From Hydra vulgaris (taxonomy: Eukaryota; Cnidaria; Hydrozoa; Anthoathecata; Hydridae), in NCBI RefSeq assembly GCF_038396675.1, contig NC_088931.1, forward strand, positions 73,045,001-73,109,000: a stretch of 64,000 nt of DNA, written 5' to 3'. A model generated the notes under the pieces. The model worked only from the letters and a program-made list of their open reading frames with translations, ran no database searches and had not been told where the DNA came from. Both the position numbers and the translations under genes were made by a program. Shown piece by piece: positions 22,506 to 35,886 of this stretch (its first letter is position 1; each line of letters begins with the position of its first letter).

Positions 22506-22730
22506 TTAAGCTTTGAAACTCAGCAATTGTCTGCCTAATATAATTAAGCATGATATTCTTTTTTTAACTTTGACATCATCTTTTTTAAGCATAATTTTTA
22601 AACGATTTGTATCTTTTTGATGAAACGCAGGTAAACTTTTCAAGTCAAGTTTTCCATTAAGGAAATTAAAAACTCTGTTAAGACCGCATTTACCGTCATT
22701 GAAGTAAAGAATTCCAGAACTAACAACCAC
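22506..22730 (-). pseudogene. Kolobok/Mutator-like transposase C-terminal fragment
   Basis: A 74-codon minus-strand frame with SSGILYFNDGKCGLNRVFNF followed by a KDTNRLKIM stretch and a basic tail. It aligns by eye with the C-terminus of the intact transposase at 17697-19481 (YSAVLHYNDGANGVLEVL, then KTRIRHM and a basic tail). Only the last tenth of the protein is left. It belongs to a diverged relative, not to a recent copy. Confidence 0.55.
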
Positions 22731-22739
22731 TTAAATCAA

Positions 22740-23440
22740 AAATCTTGTAACAAAAATATATTGTGATCCTATCTGACATATATTTAATTATTTGTTATTA
22801 ACTCTCCTTTTCAAAATGTAAAAAAAAATTTTGCTTCTTTAAATTCCGGTGTAGTATAAGATTTTTACTCTGTTTTTCATTAATGATAAATTTTTATTAC
22901 CCAGTAAAAAATTTCATTTTTTCATCACTTTTTTTTTTACTATTTTTTACCTATTTTATTCCACATTAAAAAACTTGTTTTAATTTTACGTAAAAATATA
23001 TTTTGCGACCACATTGTATTTTGTCAATACTATTGATATAATAGCATTAAATAAATAATACCTGCTTTTTGTAAACAGGTAAAAACAAACAGCAATGTTT
23101 AAAATGTTCAAAAGTATTGAATTAATACTGTTATTTTGTTGTGTGGCTCCGAATAAAATACTTGATATAATGTAAATATTTTAACATACCGTTAATAAAC
23201 CGTGTCATATTCACAACTACATACATCTATAAGTGCTTTTAGTTAGATTTTAAAGTAATTTTAATTGATAATTAAAATTACACGGAATGTATATTATTAT
23301 ACAACCTTTATCAATTACATTAAGTTGTCTATAATTATATATAACGTCATTCATAACAAGTAATAAGGACGGTTTTTTCAAAAAAGTAACTTTTTTTCTG
23401 AGAATTTGTTTACAACAATTTAAGCAGCATATAGAGTAAG
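22740..23440. other. AT-rich stretch, nothing recognised
   Basis: Upstream flank of the BED-hAT relic. No terminal inverted repeat identified and no coding signal. Confidence 0.4.
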
Positions 23441-25760
23441 ATGCAAAACGAACGAGTTAAAGAATTTTTTGAAGTGACTGAAAATAAGAAATGGAAATGC
23501 AAAGTGTGCATAGAAAAAAACTTAATTCTTGCAGGTAATGTTTCTCGCCTCAAAAATCATTTGCATTCAAATCACAAGGATATTGTCATAGAACTTGGAA
23601 TTTTTAAAAGAAAAAGAGTTTAAAACAAAAATCATAATAACGTTGAAAAAGTTGCTATTTTTGTTTCACGTAGAACGGTTAAGTATGATTTTGATATTAA
23701 CGATACAGTAAAAGATTTTGTAAAGTCAATTCTAATAAGAAATTTGCCAATGACGGTTGCTAACATGGGGAAGAATGAAATAATTAGAAAAGCTTTTAAG
23801 CTTTTGGTGTGACATGGAATTGTCAGAAAGTAAAAGAATTTATTCTTAAAGCTGCTAATCAAAATTATGAAATTATTGGAAAAGACATAGAAAATGTATT
23901 TCTATCATTAATGTTTGATTCAGGGTCTCGTCTCAATATGAAAGTTTTTTCTGGAAGTAATCGGTTTACAAAAGACGGAAAATTGTATGATCGAACTTTG
24001 GCAATGCTCACTCAGCACGGACGACAATTTGGGACAGTTTTAGTCGACCAGCTGATTACTATGCTTGTGAAAGTAGGGAAAGGAGAAGATGAATTTTTCT
24101 CAACTTGTTCAGATCAAGGTAAGAACAAGTTCAAAGCTTCTAATAGTATCAAAGAAATGCAAAACCAAATGCTTACTTGTAATGAATTTGTCAAGGAAGC
24201 ACAAAAGTTTGATTTTGAAGATTTTGATTTGCTTGATCGAGTTAATCTCGAAAAAGAAGTTGTTGTTGAAAATTCAGAAAATACAGATCACGAAACTGAA
24301 AGATAATCGCAAACTCTAGAACATGGGAGAAAGTTAAATGTGTTAGAAAAAAATATTGGTACAATCTGCACCAAGATGTTTTGTGGAGCGCACGTTTGCC
24401 AATTAGCTGCTAAAGACGTTTCTGAGCCGTTTGAAGCTACTCTTTCAGAAATAAAAAAATTCATAAAAAATACACGAGCGCCTAAATATGATGCAAGTTT
24501 TGGTAATCTTAAGAGATCACGCAAAGATATTGCTCCGAGATGGGGTAGTACGTATATTATGGTATCAGACATGTTTGAAAAATTTGCTATATATGAAAAG
24601 ATTGAGACGAATCGAAATTACCGCGACCTAAGATTAAATGATGAAATCTGGAAATTTATTGAAAAATATACAAAAGTATTTGAACCAATTTTTTTTGCAT
24701 TGAAGGATTTTTAAAGATTAGACTATACCATGTCGGACTTCTTTTTACGATGGATAAGAATGGTAATGAACTTGGAAAAAATTCCCGATGGAAAAAACAA
24801 TTTCAAATTTAAACTTCTCGATGCTTTAAATATACGTTCGCAAAAATTTTGCGATGCTTTCATTGCTGTACTCTTATTGGGTCCTCATTTCGCATGGAGT
24901 GCTGCTGGTCATGAAGTCTTTGACGATTTATTGAGAAGTCGTGGAGTAAATCACCTACTTAAAATCATAAATAGAATTTGCTGAAATTAATTGACAGGAT
25001 GAAAATGTACGAGATAAAGATGAAGACCGTTTGACTCAACTTTCAGGTATTTCAATATTATTTAATAATTGATACTTAATATTTGATATATAATGATTTA
25101 AATAAAACTTTTATTAAATAGCTTAAATAAAAGAAATTTTTTTTATTTAGCATTCAAAAGTTTTCATTGAAAATCAATAAGAATTCAATACTACTCTTTA
25201 CTTTTATGTTAATAACTTTCATCATCAATAGATAATTAATAATGACTTTAAGGTTAGGGTCATAAATTCATCTATTTTTTCTTTTCAAAAATCAAACTAA
25301 AAATAAGTATAATATTTTATTGATTTACAAGTAAGTTTAGGTCATCGTTAAACCATACATGTTAAGCCAAATGCAAGAATTTATCAGCAAATAACAAATA
25401 TTGTGTATAGTGAGCTACGTATTGGGGTAAATGAAAATTTTAATATTCTTGAATATTGGCATTTAAAACGTGATGATTATAATTGGAAGGAACTCTATAA
25501 GATTTCTCAAGTTGTTTTTTGTGCTATATTTTCTCAGATTAAAGTTGAACGAGATTTTAGTAGTTTTGCAATGGTCTAAGTGTAGACGAAAGTGTAGTTT
25601 TGCAAGTGTAGACCATTGCAATGGTCTAAGTGTAGACGAAAGTCAAGTTCTCAAATGAGTGCATCTGAGAACGCAACTTTCGGATGAAACATTAAAACCG
25701 ATATTAGTCGTGAGACAAAATTTGGATTTGCTTGACAAAGTAAAATTCTTTTAACAACGT
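23441..25760 (+). pseudogene. hAT transposase relic with BED zinc finger
   Basis: The start at 23441 gives a BED-type finger (WKCKVCIEKN with C20/C23, then LKNHLHSNH). After a stop and frame changes the body continues at 23809-24306 (FDSGSRLNMKVFSG, TLAMLTQHGRQFGTVLVDQL), 24340-24714 (MFCGAHVCQLAAKDVSEPF, RWGSTYIMVSDMF) and 24730-24984. A 300-base AT-rich gap (25040-25340) may be an intron. The C-terminal part LRIGVNENFNILEYWHLKR (25411) runs into VERDFSSFAMV (25548), the dimerisation signature. A local 50-bp duplication (caatggtctaagtgtagacgaaagt at about 25568 and 25618) disrupts the end. The transposase would have acted on its own hAT termini; it is now inactive. Terminal repeats were not found. 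Confidence 0.7.
25568..25648. repeat. Local 50-bp direct duplication in hAT C-terminus
   Basis: The 25-mer caatggtctaagtgtagac plus gaaagt occurs at about 25568 and 25618. The second copy forms a palindrome with the preceding agtgtagaccattg. Confidence 0.7.
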
Positions 25761-26029
25761 TAACCTTATAAAAAAAATGAATGTGCGTAACGCTATTTAA
25801 TTTAAAATGTAGAAATGTTAATCAAACTGATTTTTAATTAATTCAATGTGAAATAAAATGAAAAAAGTTTACTTTACTTTCGAAATTCTAAAATTTAAGC
25901 TACTTAATTGTTTTTGTTTACAGTTTAAATTGTAAATTTTGAACGTATAATTTTTTAAATTTTTACTTATTCATTTATTTAAGTTTTTACTTATTATTGA
26001 ATAAAAAAAGAACCTTTGAAAATGAGTCG

Positions 26030-27925
26030 AATTATAAAAATTACAAACGACTTTTTGAATCAATTATAAAATCCTAAAAAAGATCGTACTATAATAACCA
26101 GTTAATAAAATTTAAAAACAATTTACAAAAAACAGGGCGTTTAATAAATGACGTCATTGGTAAAAAAGTATAAATTGTAACAGTCTTCCGAAAAAACTCA
26201 TTATAAATAACTGCGAAATTGTTAATGAATCTTTAATTGCTCAACCGTTTAATCATGCATTTGTTAATTCAGGCGTAAATTTAGCATCAAAAATTAAACT
26301 TAATAAATCTGATTTTAAATCATACCTAACCGCTAATAATACCATAATGGAAAATAATAAATTAACTGAAAAAGAATTATTAAATGCTGCCGCTAATTTA
26401 AAACCAAACAAAAGTCTAGGCGTTGACGATGTTTGCAGTAATGTAATAATAAAATCAATTTCTTATTTAAAATCTCCGCTCATGCATGTTTTACTTTGTC
26501 TTTTGAACAAGGAATCTTTCCTGATAAACTTAAACTTGCTAGGGTGGTACCAGTCTTTAAATCTGGAGATGATACCAGCATTTCCAATTACAAACCAATC
26601 TCAATACTACCATGCCTTTCAAAACGATTAGAATACATTATGTATCATAGATTATTTACCTTTCTAGAAAATAACAATATTCTTTATAACAAACAAATTG
26701 GATTTAAAAAAAATCACTTCACAAATCAAGCAATTATTCATCTCGTTCAAAATATTTTTCAGGCATTTGATGAAAGTAAATATACGCTAGGTGTATTTAT
26801 TGATCTTAGCAAAGCGTTTGACACTGTTGATCATTATATTCTACTAAATAAACTAGAAAATTACGGGATTAAGCACTCAAATTTTAAATGGTTTCAAAGC
26901 TATTTGTCAAATAGGAAACAATACATTTCATTTAGTTGCGAAAAAACTGATAATATGAATATAAAATGTGGTGTTCCACAAGGGTCAATTTTAAGACCAC
27001 TCTTATTTTTAATTTATATTAATGATTTAAGCAAATCTTGTAAGTTACTACACACTATTTTGTTTGCGGATGATTCAAATTTGTTTCACGCTTGTCACGA
27101 TATTAAAATATTGTTTAATTCAGTTAACATGGAACTCATAAAACTCACAGAATGGCTTAATGCAAATAAATTATCAATTAATTTAGATAAAACAAAGTAT
27201 TCTTTTTTCCATCGCTTTCATGAACGCGATAAAATCCCTTTAAAACTTCCAAAACTTTATATTGGCAGTCAATTTATAAAAGGAGAACAATTATTAAAAT
27301 TTTTAGGAGTACTCCTTGACAAAAACGTTACTTGGACAAATTATATACATTATCTTGAAAGTAAAATCTCAAGAAATATTGGCCTACTTTATAAAGCAAG
27401 GCCATTTTTAAATCAAACTAGTTTAAAATTGTTATATTTCTCCTTTGTTCATAGTTATCTGAATTACGCAAACATTGCTTGGTGTAGCAAATCAAAACAA
27501 AATTAAAAAACTTTTTAATAAACAAAAACATGCAATGAGAATAATATCTAATGTAAGCCGTTTTACTCACTCCAAAGAACTATTTATAAAGCTGAATAGA
27601 CTCAATGTCTACCAAATAAATATTTTTCATCTTATAATTTTCATGTATAAAGAGATAATAAACGAACAACACTAAACATTTTTAATTCGTTATTCAAAAT
27701 AAATAAACATAGATACTTAACCAGATACTCAAACAACACCTATATTCAGCCTAAATGTTTTTATGCCGCATCTGAGTTTTCATTATCTATTAGAGGACCA
27801 AAAGTATGGAATAAAATCCTATCTAATAAACCTAAAACTCTTGAAACTCTTGACGAATTTAAAGTAAAATTGAAGCAAATGCTCCTAGTTAGTGATGGAG
27901 TGCTTGACTTTTTCGGGTGACACAG
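26030..27925 (+). pseudogene. CR1/Jockey-type LINE ORF2, RT and C-terminal region
   Basis: The best preserved LINE copy. A frame at 26347-26631 (LKPNKSLGVDDVCSN) shifts into 26496-27506 (336 codons). Landmarks: FPDKLKLARVVPVFKSGDD (fingers), FIDLSKAFDTVDH (motif A, catalytic D), CGVPQGSILRPLLFLIYIND (motif B), LFADDSNLFHA (motif C with the catalytic DD intact) and LKFLGVLLDKNVTWTNYI (thumb). A second frameshift near 27480 leads to KKLFNKQKHAMRII, and a third near 27670 to PKVWNKILSNKPKTLETLDE, ending in a stop at about 27918. It reverse-transcribes its own RNA at the insertion site. Endonuclease and ORF1 are missing, as in 5'-truncated copies. The main RT frame of over 330 codons suggests moderate age. 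Confidence 0.88.
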
Positions 27926-28370
27926 ATAAGTTTTTTTGATTTAGTTTAAAGCTTATCTTTGTCAACCCTTTTATGGTTTTAGTTGAAGCATGCTTAAATA
28001 CATATAAATATATGTATATATATTTTTTATAATTGGAAACGTTCAATTTCTTGTTAAAAACCTTTTTTTTTTATTTTTTTTTTTTATTGCAAATTTTACT
28101 TTGTGCAAATTTATATTAATCTTTATATACTTATTTATTTAATATTTATTTCTAAGAATTTGTTATTTTACTTTTTATTGATTATTTTATTACTTTAAAA
28201 AAAAATTTTTTTTTTTAATTTTTAAATTTAAAAAAAAAAAAAAAAGTTCTTTTTGACCCTGTAACTTTTTGTTTTTGTTTTATCTTTTTAAAAATAAAGT
28301 TTTGTTTTATATATATTGGTAACATTTATATACTCTATACGAAATTATTTATTTTTTACGGAATCAATCT

Positions 28371-28413
28371 CGGGGCTTGGCGATAAGACAAATTGTGTCT
28401 TCTTCTTGCCCCG
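28371..28413 (+). other. 3'-UTR hairpin of the LINE
   Basis: CGGGGC (28371-28376) pairs with GCCCCG (28408-28413) and AGACA with TGTCT inside (28386-28390 and 28396-28400). It lies about 450 bp past the LINE stop. A conserved 3' stem-loop is commonly the RT recognition site in CR1-type LINEs; that role here is inference. Confidence 0.6.
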
Positions 28414-28439
28414 GCCATCTGTAATTGGAAATATTGGTT

Positions 28440-30960
28440 GTATTTATATTTTTATACGGCAAAAAAAGTAGAGAAAAAAAAATAAAGATGCTTAAAAACA
28501 TCTTCATTCACTATTGAATAAAAAAAATTTGAACCTCTAATTCAAAATAAAATTCAAAATTATATTTGGTTAAACTATAATTTATTAGTCGAAATATGAG
28601 GGGGGGGGGGGAGTAATGAAAGAAATCAAGTCATTTATGTTTGTTTTATATATTTTTAAATTATATAACTTAAATATTAATGAAACAAAACGATATGAAC
28701 GCTACGCAGGACAAATTTTGCTAGGTCCCAATGATTTAATATTGTGAAAAAGTCCCTTAGATTTCATGATAAATATAAAATAAATAAAAGTCTAAAATAA
28801 TAAAATAAAAGTAAATAAAAGTTTTAAAATAAACTATTTAGGTATGAAGGGTCTCACAATTTAATTATGTTTAGAGCCCTAGTGAAAGAACGGAACGGAT
28901 TGGCACTGTATATCGGATCGATATTGTATAAAAATCTTTTTAATAATCACGTGCAAAGACTGCTAAAAAAAAAAAAAAAAAAATAACACATAACTACAAA
29001 GTTTTTTAATATAATAATTATTGTCATATGTTATGAAGTTGTTTAATAATGCAGGGACGTCAGGAAAAATCTTTGGACCATAATAACGCAGATCCTAAAA
29101 AGCATGAGGAAAAGTCTTTTTTGGCGAGCCCTCGTTGAATGATCGGTCGTAAACCCAGAAATACAGAAGCTAACTAACAATATTTTGGATTTAAATTAAT
29201 TGGGATAACGAAAAAAGAAATTTGTAATTTTTATTATTTATTATTTATAAAAAAAATAAAGAAATGAAAAAATAATATAAATAAAATGTAAATATAGTAA
29301 AAATAGAGAAAAAGTATACAAAAATAGTGTAAGATGAAAATAATATTATTTTTACAAATACATACCCAATGAATCTTTCCCAACCTCTTTTCGGGCCTGG
29401 TTGTTTGTATATCATTTTTTAGATACTATGTTAGAACTAAGATTCGGCAAGTTACTTACTGTTAACATTACGAATTGTTAACTTAGGCGGAATTTAATTC
29501 TAGTTACCATACATAATTACCGGAAGACGTTGTGAAGCTACTTTTAGTGTATTATAAGTTACTCTTAAGTACTTTTAGTTGTTCTCAAGTGACCGCAGAT
29601 GCCGGTACCGGTAACTAAAAGTAATTTTTCTGGAAGTTGCAGAAATCCTCAAACCCTAAATAGAACTTCAAGGGAGTAAACAAAAAACTTAGTGCTGTAT
29701 TAGGAGAGAGGTCGTTGGGATGGAGGGAGATACTATATTTTAATTTTTTAATTTAATATGAAAGGAAGGGGGGCATATATTTTATTCCGGCTCTGAAAAA
29801 ACTACATTCTATTCAACAGTCATGTTTGCTTTTGTTAACAAAATAAAATTAAAAAGATTTATAATGTTTAATCAAATAAAAAGATATTAGAAAAGCATGT
29901 ATAAGTACTATTATTCGACTAAATCGACTTTTAGTCGAATAGTAGATAATCTAGAGTCGATTAGATCCACTATTAGATTTTTCAAAGTCGACTAATTTCG
30001 ACTAGTAGACTTAGTCGATTTAGTTGAAGTCGATAGCAACACTAGTTAAAACACTTTTTAAATTTAAATTTGCACAAACTAAGTTTAAACCTTAGATTTA
30101 GAATTTACATAAAAGCTCGTGCGCTTTTCCTAAATGATATAATTACGATGTTTAAAAGTTATAAAGTGCGATTCCCTAAGGGCCTCTAACGCAATTATAA
30201 GAAATCATTGTTGCAACGTAAACGGCTAATTACTCTCTAGTGGCTATATATAGGTGAGATTTACAACTATTTCAAACAATTTTATTTTACCTTATCAATC
30301 TTTTTGTTACATAACTCTAAAATGTAACTAAAGTTATAATAATCTAAAATGTAAATCAAATAAAAGAAAAAAAAAATCTCCTTAATCGCTGAGGAACCTA
30401 AGTGAAGTAACGTGTTACAAATTTACTAATAACATAAGCTACTAATTTATTAATATTTGTTGTATGCGTACGAGTAACTAGTAAATCAAAAAAAAATTCT
30501 TTTTTTAAATCCATGCTTTATGCAAGCAGAATTCTATTGGGCCTAGAAATTCTTTTTTTGTTATCTTTTGTAGAAGAAAAAATTACTGTTACGTTTTTAA
30601 ATTTTTTTTTTATTAATTCAGTGTTCTTATGGGGAAATACAAATTAAATTTTTGTTAACTTAATTAACTTTTTTTGGTCAAATTTTTCCATTTCCTTGTA
30701 TTGTCATCGAAAATGATTAAGTGTGCAAAATTTGAGCAAAATTGGTTGAGAAAAAAACTTTCAAAAATTGATTTCAAATTTTGTGGCACACAAACATATA
30801 TATATATATAGAAAGTAACCTTATATAAAGCATTGGAAAAAAACTACTTACTTTTTAGTTTGAATAAACAAAAACAAATAAATTCGTTATTAAGAAAGGA
30901 ATAAGAAAACGAAGCTTCGTTTGGACATATTTCGAATTTGCATTAATTCAAAAATATCTA
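28440..30960. other. AT-rich non-coding stretch
   Basis: No coding blocks. It holds a G13 run at about 28601, an A19 run at about 28964, and a GTCGA-rich segment (29907-30042). CAGGGACGTC at about 29051 could be a hAT-like end without a partner. Confidence 0.4.
29907..30042. repeat. GTCGA/TCGAC-rich palindromic cluster
   Basis: TATTCGACTAAATCGAC and its inverted form, followed by many copies of AGTCGA, GTCGACTA and TCGACTAGTAG in about 135 bp. A dense cluster of short inverted words like this fits the subterminal region of a transposon or an iterated protein-binding site. Confidence 0.55.
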
Positions 30961-30999
30961 AAAAAAATCAACAATTTTACTCAACGATGACGATATATC

Positions 31000-32555
31000 C
31001 GATATTGAGAGCGGTAATGAAAATAGTTTTAAAGAGACTGGTCATAAAAAATTAAACAAGTTATTGATGAACTTTATTGTTGGTACTGATCAGCCGATTT
31101 CGATAGTACGTCATCCAGATTTTGTAAATTTAGTTAGTGAGTTAAACAAAAGCAACAAAATGCCATGCATAAATACGGTGAGCAAACAATTAATTGCATC
31201 ATTTGTTACTGACTCAGGTGCAAACATTTTCTCTGCAGTAAATAAATTTGATGATAATGTTCTTAAGATTCCATGTGCTGGTCATCGTTTGAATCTTGTG
31301 GTTAACGATCTTCTAAACACGAGAGATATAAAAGTAAAAAAAGTAAAAAATGGTTCAAAGCGTTACAAAGTAAAGGATTACGACGATAAAGGAAAATTAT
31401 TTAATAAAGAAATTACAGAAAGTGAAGTTAAAGAAGTTGAAAAAATGAACGAAGACAAATCGGAAATTGCCAAGGTAATTTCATCCTGTAGGCACATTGT
31501 TGGTTCATTTAAGCATTCGGAAATGTTACAAAAAAAGTTAAGAGAAGTTCAAGAAACACTTCGATATGAAACTAAAATAAAGTTAGTACAGGATATAGCT
31601 ATTCGCTGGAATAGCCAATTCGATATGATTGAATCTATATTAACTAATAAAACTGCGTTGGATATGATAAGCATCGAATACCAAAATATAAACAACTATC
31701 TTCCACTGCTAATGAATTTAAGGTGCTGGAGGATTTATGTGATTTGTTACACCCAATTAAAGAGCTAACAAAACTTTTTAGCGGAAAGAAATATGTTACA
31801 GTAACATTTCTGTTTCCAACATTGTATTCTCTACTAAACGGAATACTTGAATCGCAACCCATTTTTACAGAACTAGTTAAGACTTTTCAAAAGGAATTAT
31901 TAAGGTCTCTAAAAGGGCGTTTTAAATACATTTTTGCTAATGATTTTTTTCTTAGCAGCTACTTTTCTTGATTTCAAATTTTTTAAATTTGAGTTTATCA
32001 AAAATGATATCGATAGATATGAATGCATTACAAAGGCAAAAATGTTTATAAAAACATTTTATAAAATGCATCTAAAAGAATCCGAAGAAATCGATATAAC
32101 AATTGAAACAAATTGTTTAAATAACACTTTAAACTCATTAAACAGCTCAACTGACAATATCATAAAAATATTTCAGCAACCGTCAAAGCCATCGTTTGCA
32201 AATACTACTACTTTCGTTAACAACAAAAGACGAAAGCCAATCAACTTAATTGAACTTGTATCAGATAAATCATGTTGTCATTTAATTGAAAACAATGATA
32301 AACTTGAAAAAGAAATAACGATTACAGTCTGCAATACTTTCAGAGCTACGAAAATAGTGCCATCGAATTTTTCCAAGCTAATCAAAAATTGTTCCCGGTT
32401 TTGACACAAATTGCACGGGTAATATTTTCAGTTCCAGTGACATCAGTGCCATCAGAATGCTTATTTAGTTCAACCGGTTTAATAGGTACGGAGCTAAGGA
32501 ACCGGCTGGCGCCGAGCTTATTGAAGCAGTTAGTTTTTATTAAAGAAAACAAATA
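31000..32555 (+). pseudogene. hAT transposase relic (ZBED-like), internally deleted
   Basis: 31064-31768 is open: FIVGTDQPISIVRHPDFVNL, then a jump from MPCINTVSKQ straight to FVTDSGANIFSAVNKF, with IPCAGHRLNLVVNDLL and RWNSQFDMIESIL. The DSGAN block holds a catalytic Asp of the hAT RNase H fold. The segment normally between these blocks is deleted. A frameshift near 31720 leads to VLEDLCDLLHPIKELTKLFS, another near 31950 to AATFLDFKFFKF, then VPVTSVPSECLFSSTG (about 32433), the C-terminal dimerisation block, and a stop at about 32555. No termini were found. Confidence 0.75.
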
Positions 32556-32559
32556 ATGA

Positions 32560-33190
32560 AAAACATTTCTTTATCAAATAATGTTAAAAGAGTTCGAATT
32601 GAACTGAAATTTGTTTTCGCTTATAATTCTCAGTAACTTAAAGCACTTGTTTTTTGAAATTCGACGACTGACTGGTCTAAAAGGTCTACATTTGCCGGCT
32701 TATTTAAAAGGGTAAATTTTTCCGACTAAATGCACAAAAAATCCATCGAGGAGGGAAGGGGTGTGAATAATTTTAAATTTAAGTAATCTTTCCCCATCAC
32801 TGAATGGTTTAGAATTTGTAACTAAAGAGACTAATTTCATAGCTTGCAACAGTAGCATTTACTGCTAAGATAGTGCCTCTTTTTAACAAATGTTGTTGTC
32901 CAACGAACTAATTATAAATTTGTTTTTTGTTTTTTTTCCCTAATTCGTCAATAAACTGGTTAAGTTTCTTAGATGTTTTGAATCATGGTGCCTCCTTAAA
33001 TTATATTCTTTGCACACTAAAACAGATTCATTACATACTAAACATACTGGCACCAAATTAAATTTACCAAAATAGTATTATTTTGCCATATATACATATA
33101 TCTCTATATATAACATATATATATATATATATATATATACATATTATATAAAATATAGTGTATTAAAGTTACTTTTTGGAATAAATTTAA
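32560..33190. other. AT-rich stretch, nothing recognised
   Basis: It includes a short (TA)n tract at about 33104-33140. No coding signal. Confidence 0.4.
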
Positions 33191-34460
33191 CTTTCCAAAA
33201 TTCTTTTTCTTTTCCTTCCTGAAATAATTAAACTTTTCGAAATCTAATTTTATTTTCGAAATTAATTTAGGTTATCAAATATTGTTTGGTTTTTTTCGAA
33301 ATTAATTGCACATTTCGAAATTATTATTTTTCTTTCGAAATTAATTTCACTTTTCGAAATCCATTTACTTTTTCGAAATAATTTCACTTTTCAAAATCCA
33401 CTTTTTTTTTCGAAGTTAATTTCACATTTCGAAATTCTGTTTTTTCTTTCGAAATTAATTTCACTTTTCGAAATCCATTTACTTTTTCGAAATAATTTCA
33501 CTTTTCAAAATCCACTTTTTTTTTTCGAAGTTAATTTCACATTTCGAAATTCTGTTTTTTCTTTCGAAATTAATTTCACTTTTCGAAATCCATTTACTTT
33601 TTCGAAATAATTTTACTTTTCAAAATCCACTCTTTTTTTTCGAAGTTAATTTCACATTTCGAAATTCTGTTTTTTCTTTCGAAATTAATTTCAATTTTCA
33701 AAATCAATTTACTTTTTCTAAATAATTTCACTTTTCAAAATCCACTCTTTTTTTTCGAAGTTAATTTCACATTTCGAAATTCTGTTTTTTCTTTCGAAAT
33801 TAATTTCACTTTTCGAAATCCATTTACTTTTTCGAAATAATTTCACTTTTCAAAATCCACTCTTTTTTTTCGAAGTTAATTTCACATTTCGAAATTCTGT
33901 TTTTTCTTTCGAAATTAATTTCACTTTTTAAAATCCATTTACTTTTTCGAAATAATTTCACTTTTCAAAATCCACTCTTTTTTTTCGAAGTTAATTTCAC
34001 ATTTCGAAATTCTGTTTTTTCTTTCGAAATTAATTTCACTTTTCGAAATCCATTTACTTTTTCGAAATAATTTCACTTTTCAAAATCCACTCTTTTTTTT
34101 CGAAGTTAATTTCACATTTCGAAATTCTGTTTTTTCTTTCGAAATTAATTTCACTTTTTAAAATCCATTTACTTTTTCGAAATAATTTCACTTTTCAAAA
34201 TCCACTCTTTTTTTTCGAAGTTAATTTCACATTTCGAAATTCTGTTTTTTCTTTCGAAATTAATTTCACTTTTCAAAATCCATTTACTTTTTCGAAATAA
34301 TTTCACTTTTCAAAATCCACTCTTTTTTTTCGAAGTTAATTTCACATTTCGAAGTTCTGTTTTTTCTTTCGAAATTAATTACACTTTTCAAAGTCCAATT
34401 TTTTATTTCGAAATTAATTTTACATTTCGAAATTCCTTTTTTTTTTCCGAAATTAATTTG
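33190..34460. repeat. 115-bp satellite array with 38-bp subunits and a 230-bp higher order
   Basis: About ten copies of a 114-115 bp unit; the word ccatttac and its variants recurs at 33361, 33475, 33590, 33705, 33820, 33935, 34050, 34165 and 34280. Each unit consists of three diverged 38-39 bp sub-units, each built on TTTCGAAAT followed by AATTTCAC. Copies at 33820, 33935, 34050 and 34165 alternate between two variants (cacttttcgaaatcc and cactttttaaaatcc), giving a 230-bp period. Both edges fade into degenerate copies. Confidence 0.95.
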
Positions 34461-34719
34461 GCTAGTTCGATTATTTTCATAAGTTTTTATAGATTTTGAA
34501 AAAAAAAAAGTATTTTGGTACCGTTTTAATCAAAAGTTTTCGAAATTTGCAATTTCGATAATGAACCCTAGTGTAAATGTAAAAATGCTAGTTTATTCGA
34601 CTGTTCCAGAAAAACACCATTCTCTGAGACAATTTTTACTTAGTTCGTTAGGAAAGTTCGTAGAACTCCCCTATTAAAAAAAGAAAAAAAAAAAATTTTT
34701 TAATTTTATTTTATCAAAT

Positions 34720-35319
34720 GTTCAAAATAATGTCCATCGTTATCTATACAAAGTTGCATCCTTTCAAGCCATTTGTCAAACGTTTTTTTATACTCTTCTT
34801 TGGGTTACTTTGAAGTAACTTGGTTATGCGAGTTTTTTGACTTTCGACGTCAGTATCATTATCAAGAACTTTTTTATCAAGTCGAATAGCCAATAATCGG
34901 ATGGAGCTTAGTCTGGTGAGTATGGTGGATGGCAAGTTATTGTAATTCCAGCTAGGTTTAGACAATTTGTGACGGTTTCAGTCACATGGGGTCGAGCGTT
35001 ATCATGGAGAAATTTGAAATTTTGAGTGCCTGTTTTAGGTCTTTGCTTATTTATTTCGCATATAAGAGGTTTCAAACAATTTTTTATATAATATTCGCTA
35101 GTAATGGTGTCTCCCTTTTCAACATAACCCAAATGAACAACATCTGTTGTTTTGAAGAAGATGTAGAACACGTTTTTTGGCTGAAACCTGTCGCATCTTA
35201 CTATAGTTCTTGAACTTTCACCTTCACCGACCCAACTAGCATTAGCCAACTTGTGTCCAACTTGTCTCAAATAAAATCACGACTCATCCCCTGTAATAAT
35301 ATCACATAGTCTCCATGGT
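34720..35319 (-). pseudogene. mariner transposase, C-terminal part (split gene)
   Basis: Minus strand from about 35319: RLCDIITGDES (first catalytic Asp in the GDES motif), LRQVGHKLANASWVGEGES, FKFLHDNARPHV (second Asp) and HPPYSPD; then a frameshift and the final block (ITKLLQSNPKKS, GLKGCN). These are mariner hallmarks (D,D34D type). The third Asp lies at the frameshift (SPD then the LAPSDYW-like position). The N-terminal half lies at 40490-40832, and the 5.2 kb hAT (35320-40485) is inserted between PW and RLCD. Confidence 0.88.
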
Positions 35320-35886
35320 AGTGTCCGGACTCTCGATTCGATAAAAACTAGTACGGAACGGAACGGAATAAAAATTTTATTCCGACTTACGGTAAAAATC
35401 TGTTTCGAGAAAAAAAATCTTTCTCGAAAGTCGGAAATTTATCGAATTTTTCGAGAATGCTCGTAATGTTTCGGCAATCATACTTTGTCAAAAAATTGTA
35501 AGTTTATCATTTTTTGTCAATTTTTTTTACTTTAATCCACAACATTTTTGAAGTAATTAGCTTATAGCATATAAAAAGTCTAAGGCATAAACTAACAGCT
35601 CTAATCGTTAGTTTTTAATTCCACAGCTTTTTACAGAAATAAAAAAAATATCTTATGATAAAACAAACTATATTTTTTGTAATAATTAATCAGTGGACCT
35701 AAAATTCAACTTTTTTATCACTTTTTTAATCTTTTATATCACTTAGAGGAACTCCGCATTTGAGCTTTGATCTTCTCTGGCTTTTGACTGGATTTGGAAC
35801 AAATCCTTTGGTCTAATGGACACTCTTCTTTTTTTCTGTTGTGAACCTTGTTGTGATGTTTTATTTCTCTTTAGAGGTTTTGGGGT

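Noticed and set aside
33190-34460. CRISPR-like array (regular repeats)
   Set aside because: Units are directly adjacent, with no unique spacers, in an AT-rich eukaryotic satellite.
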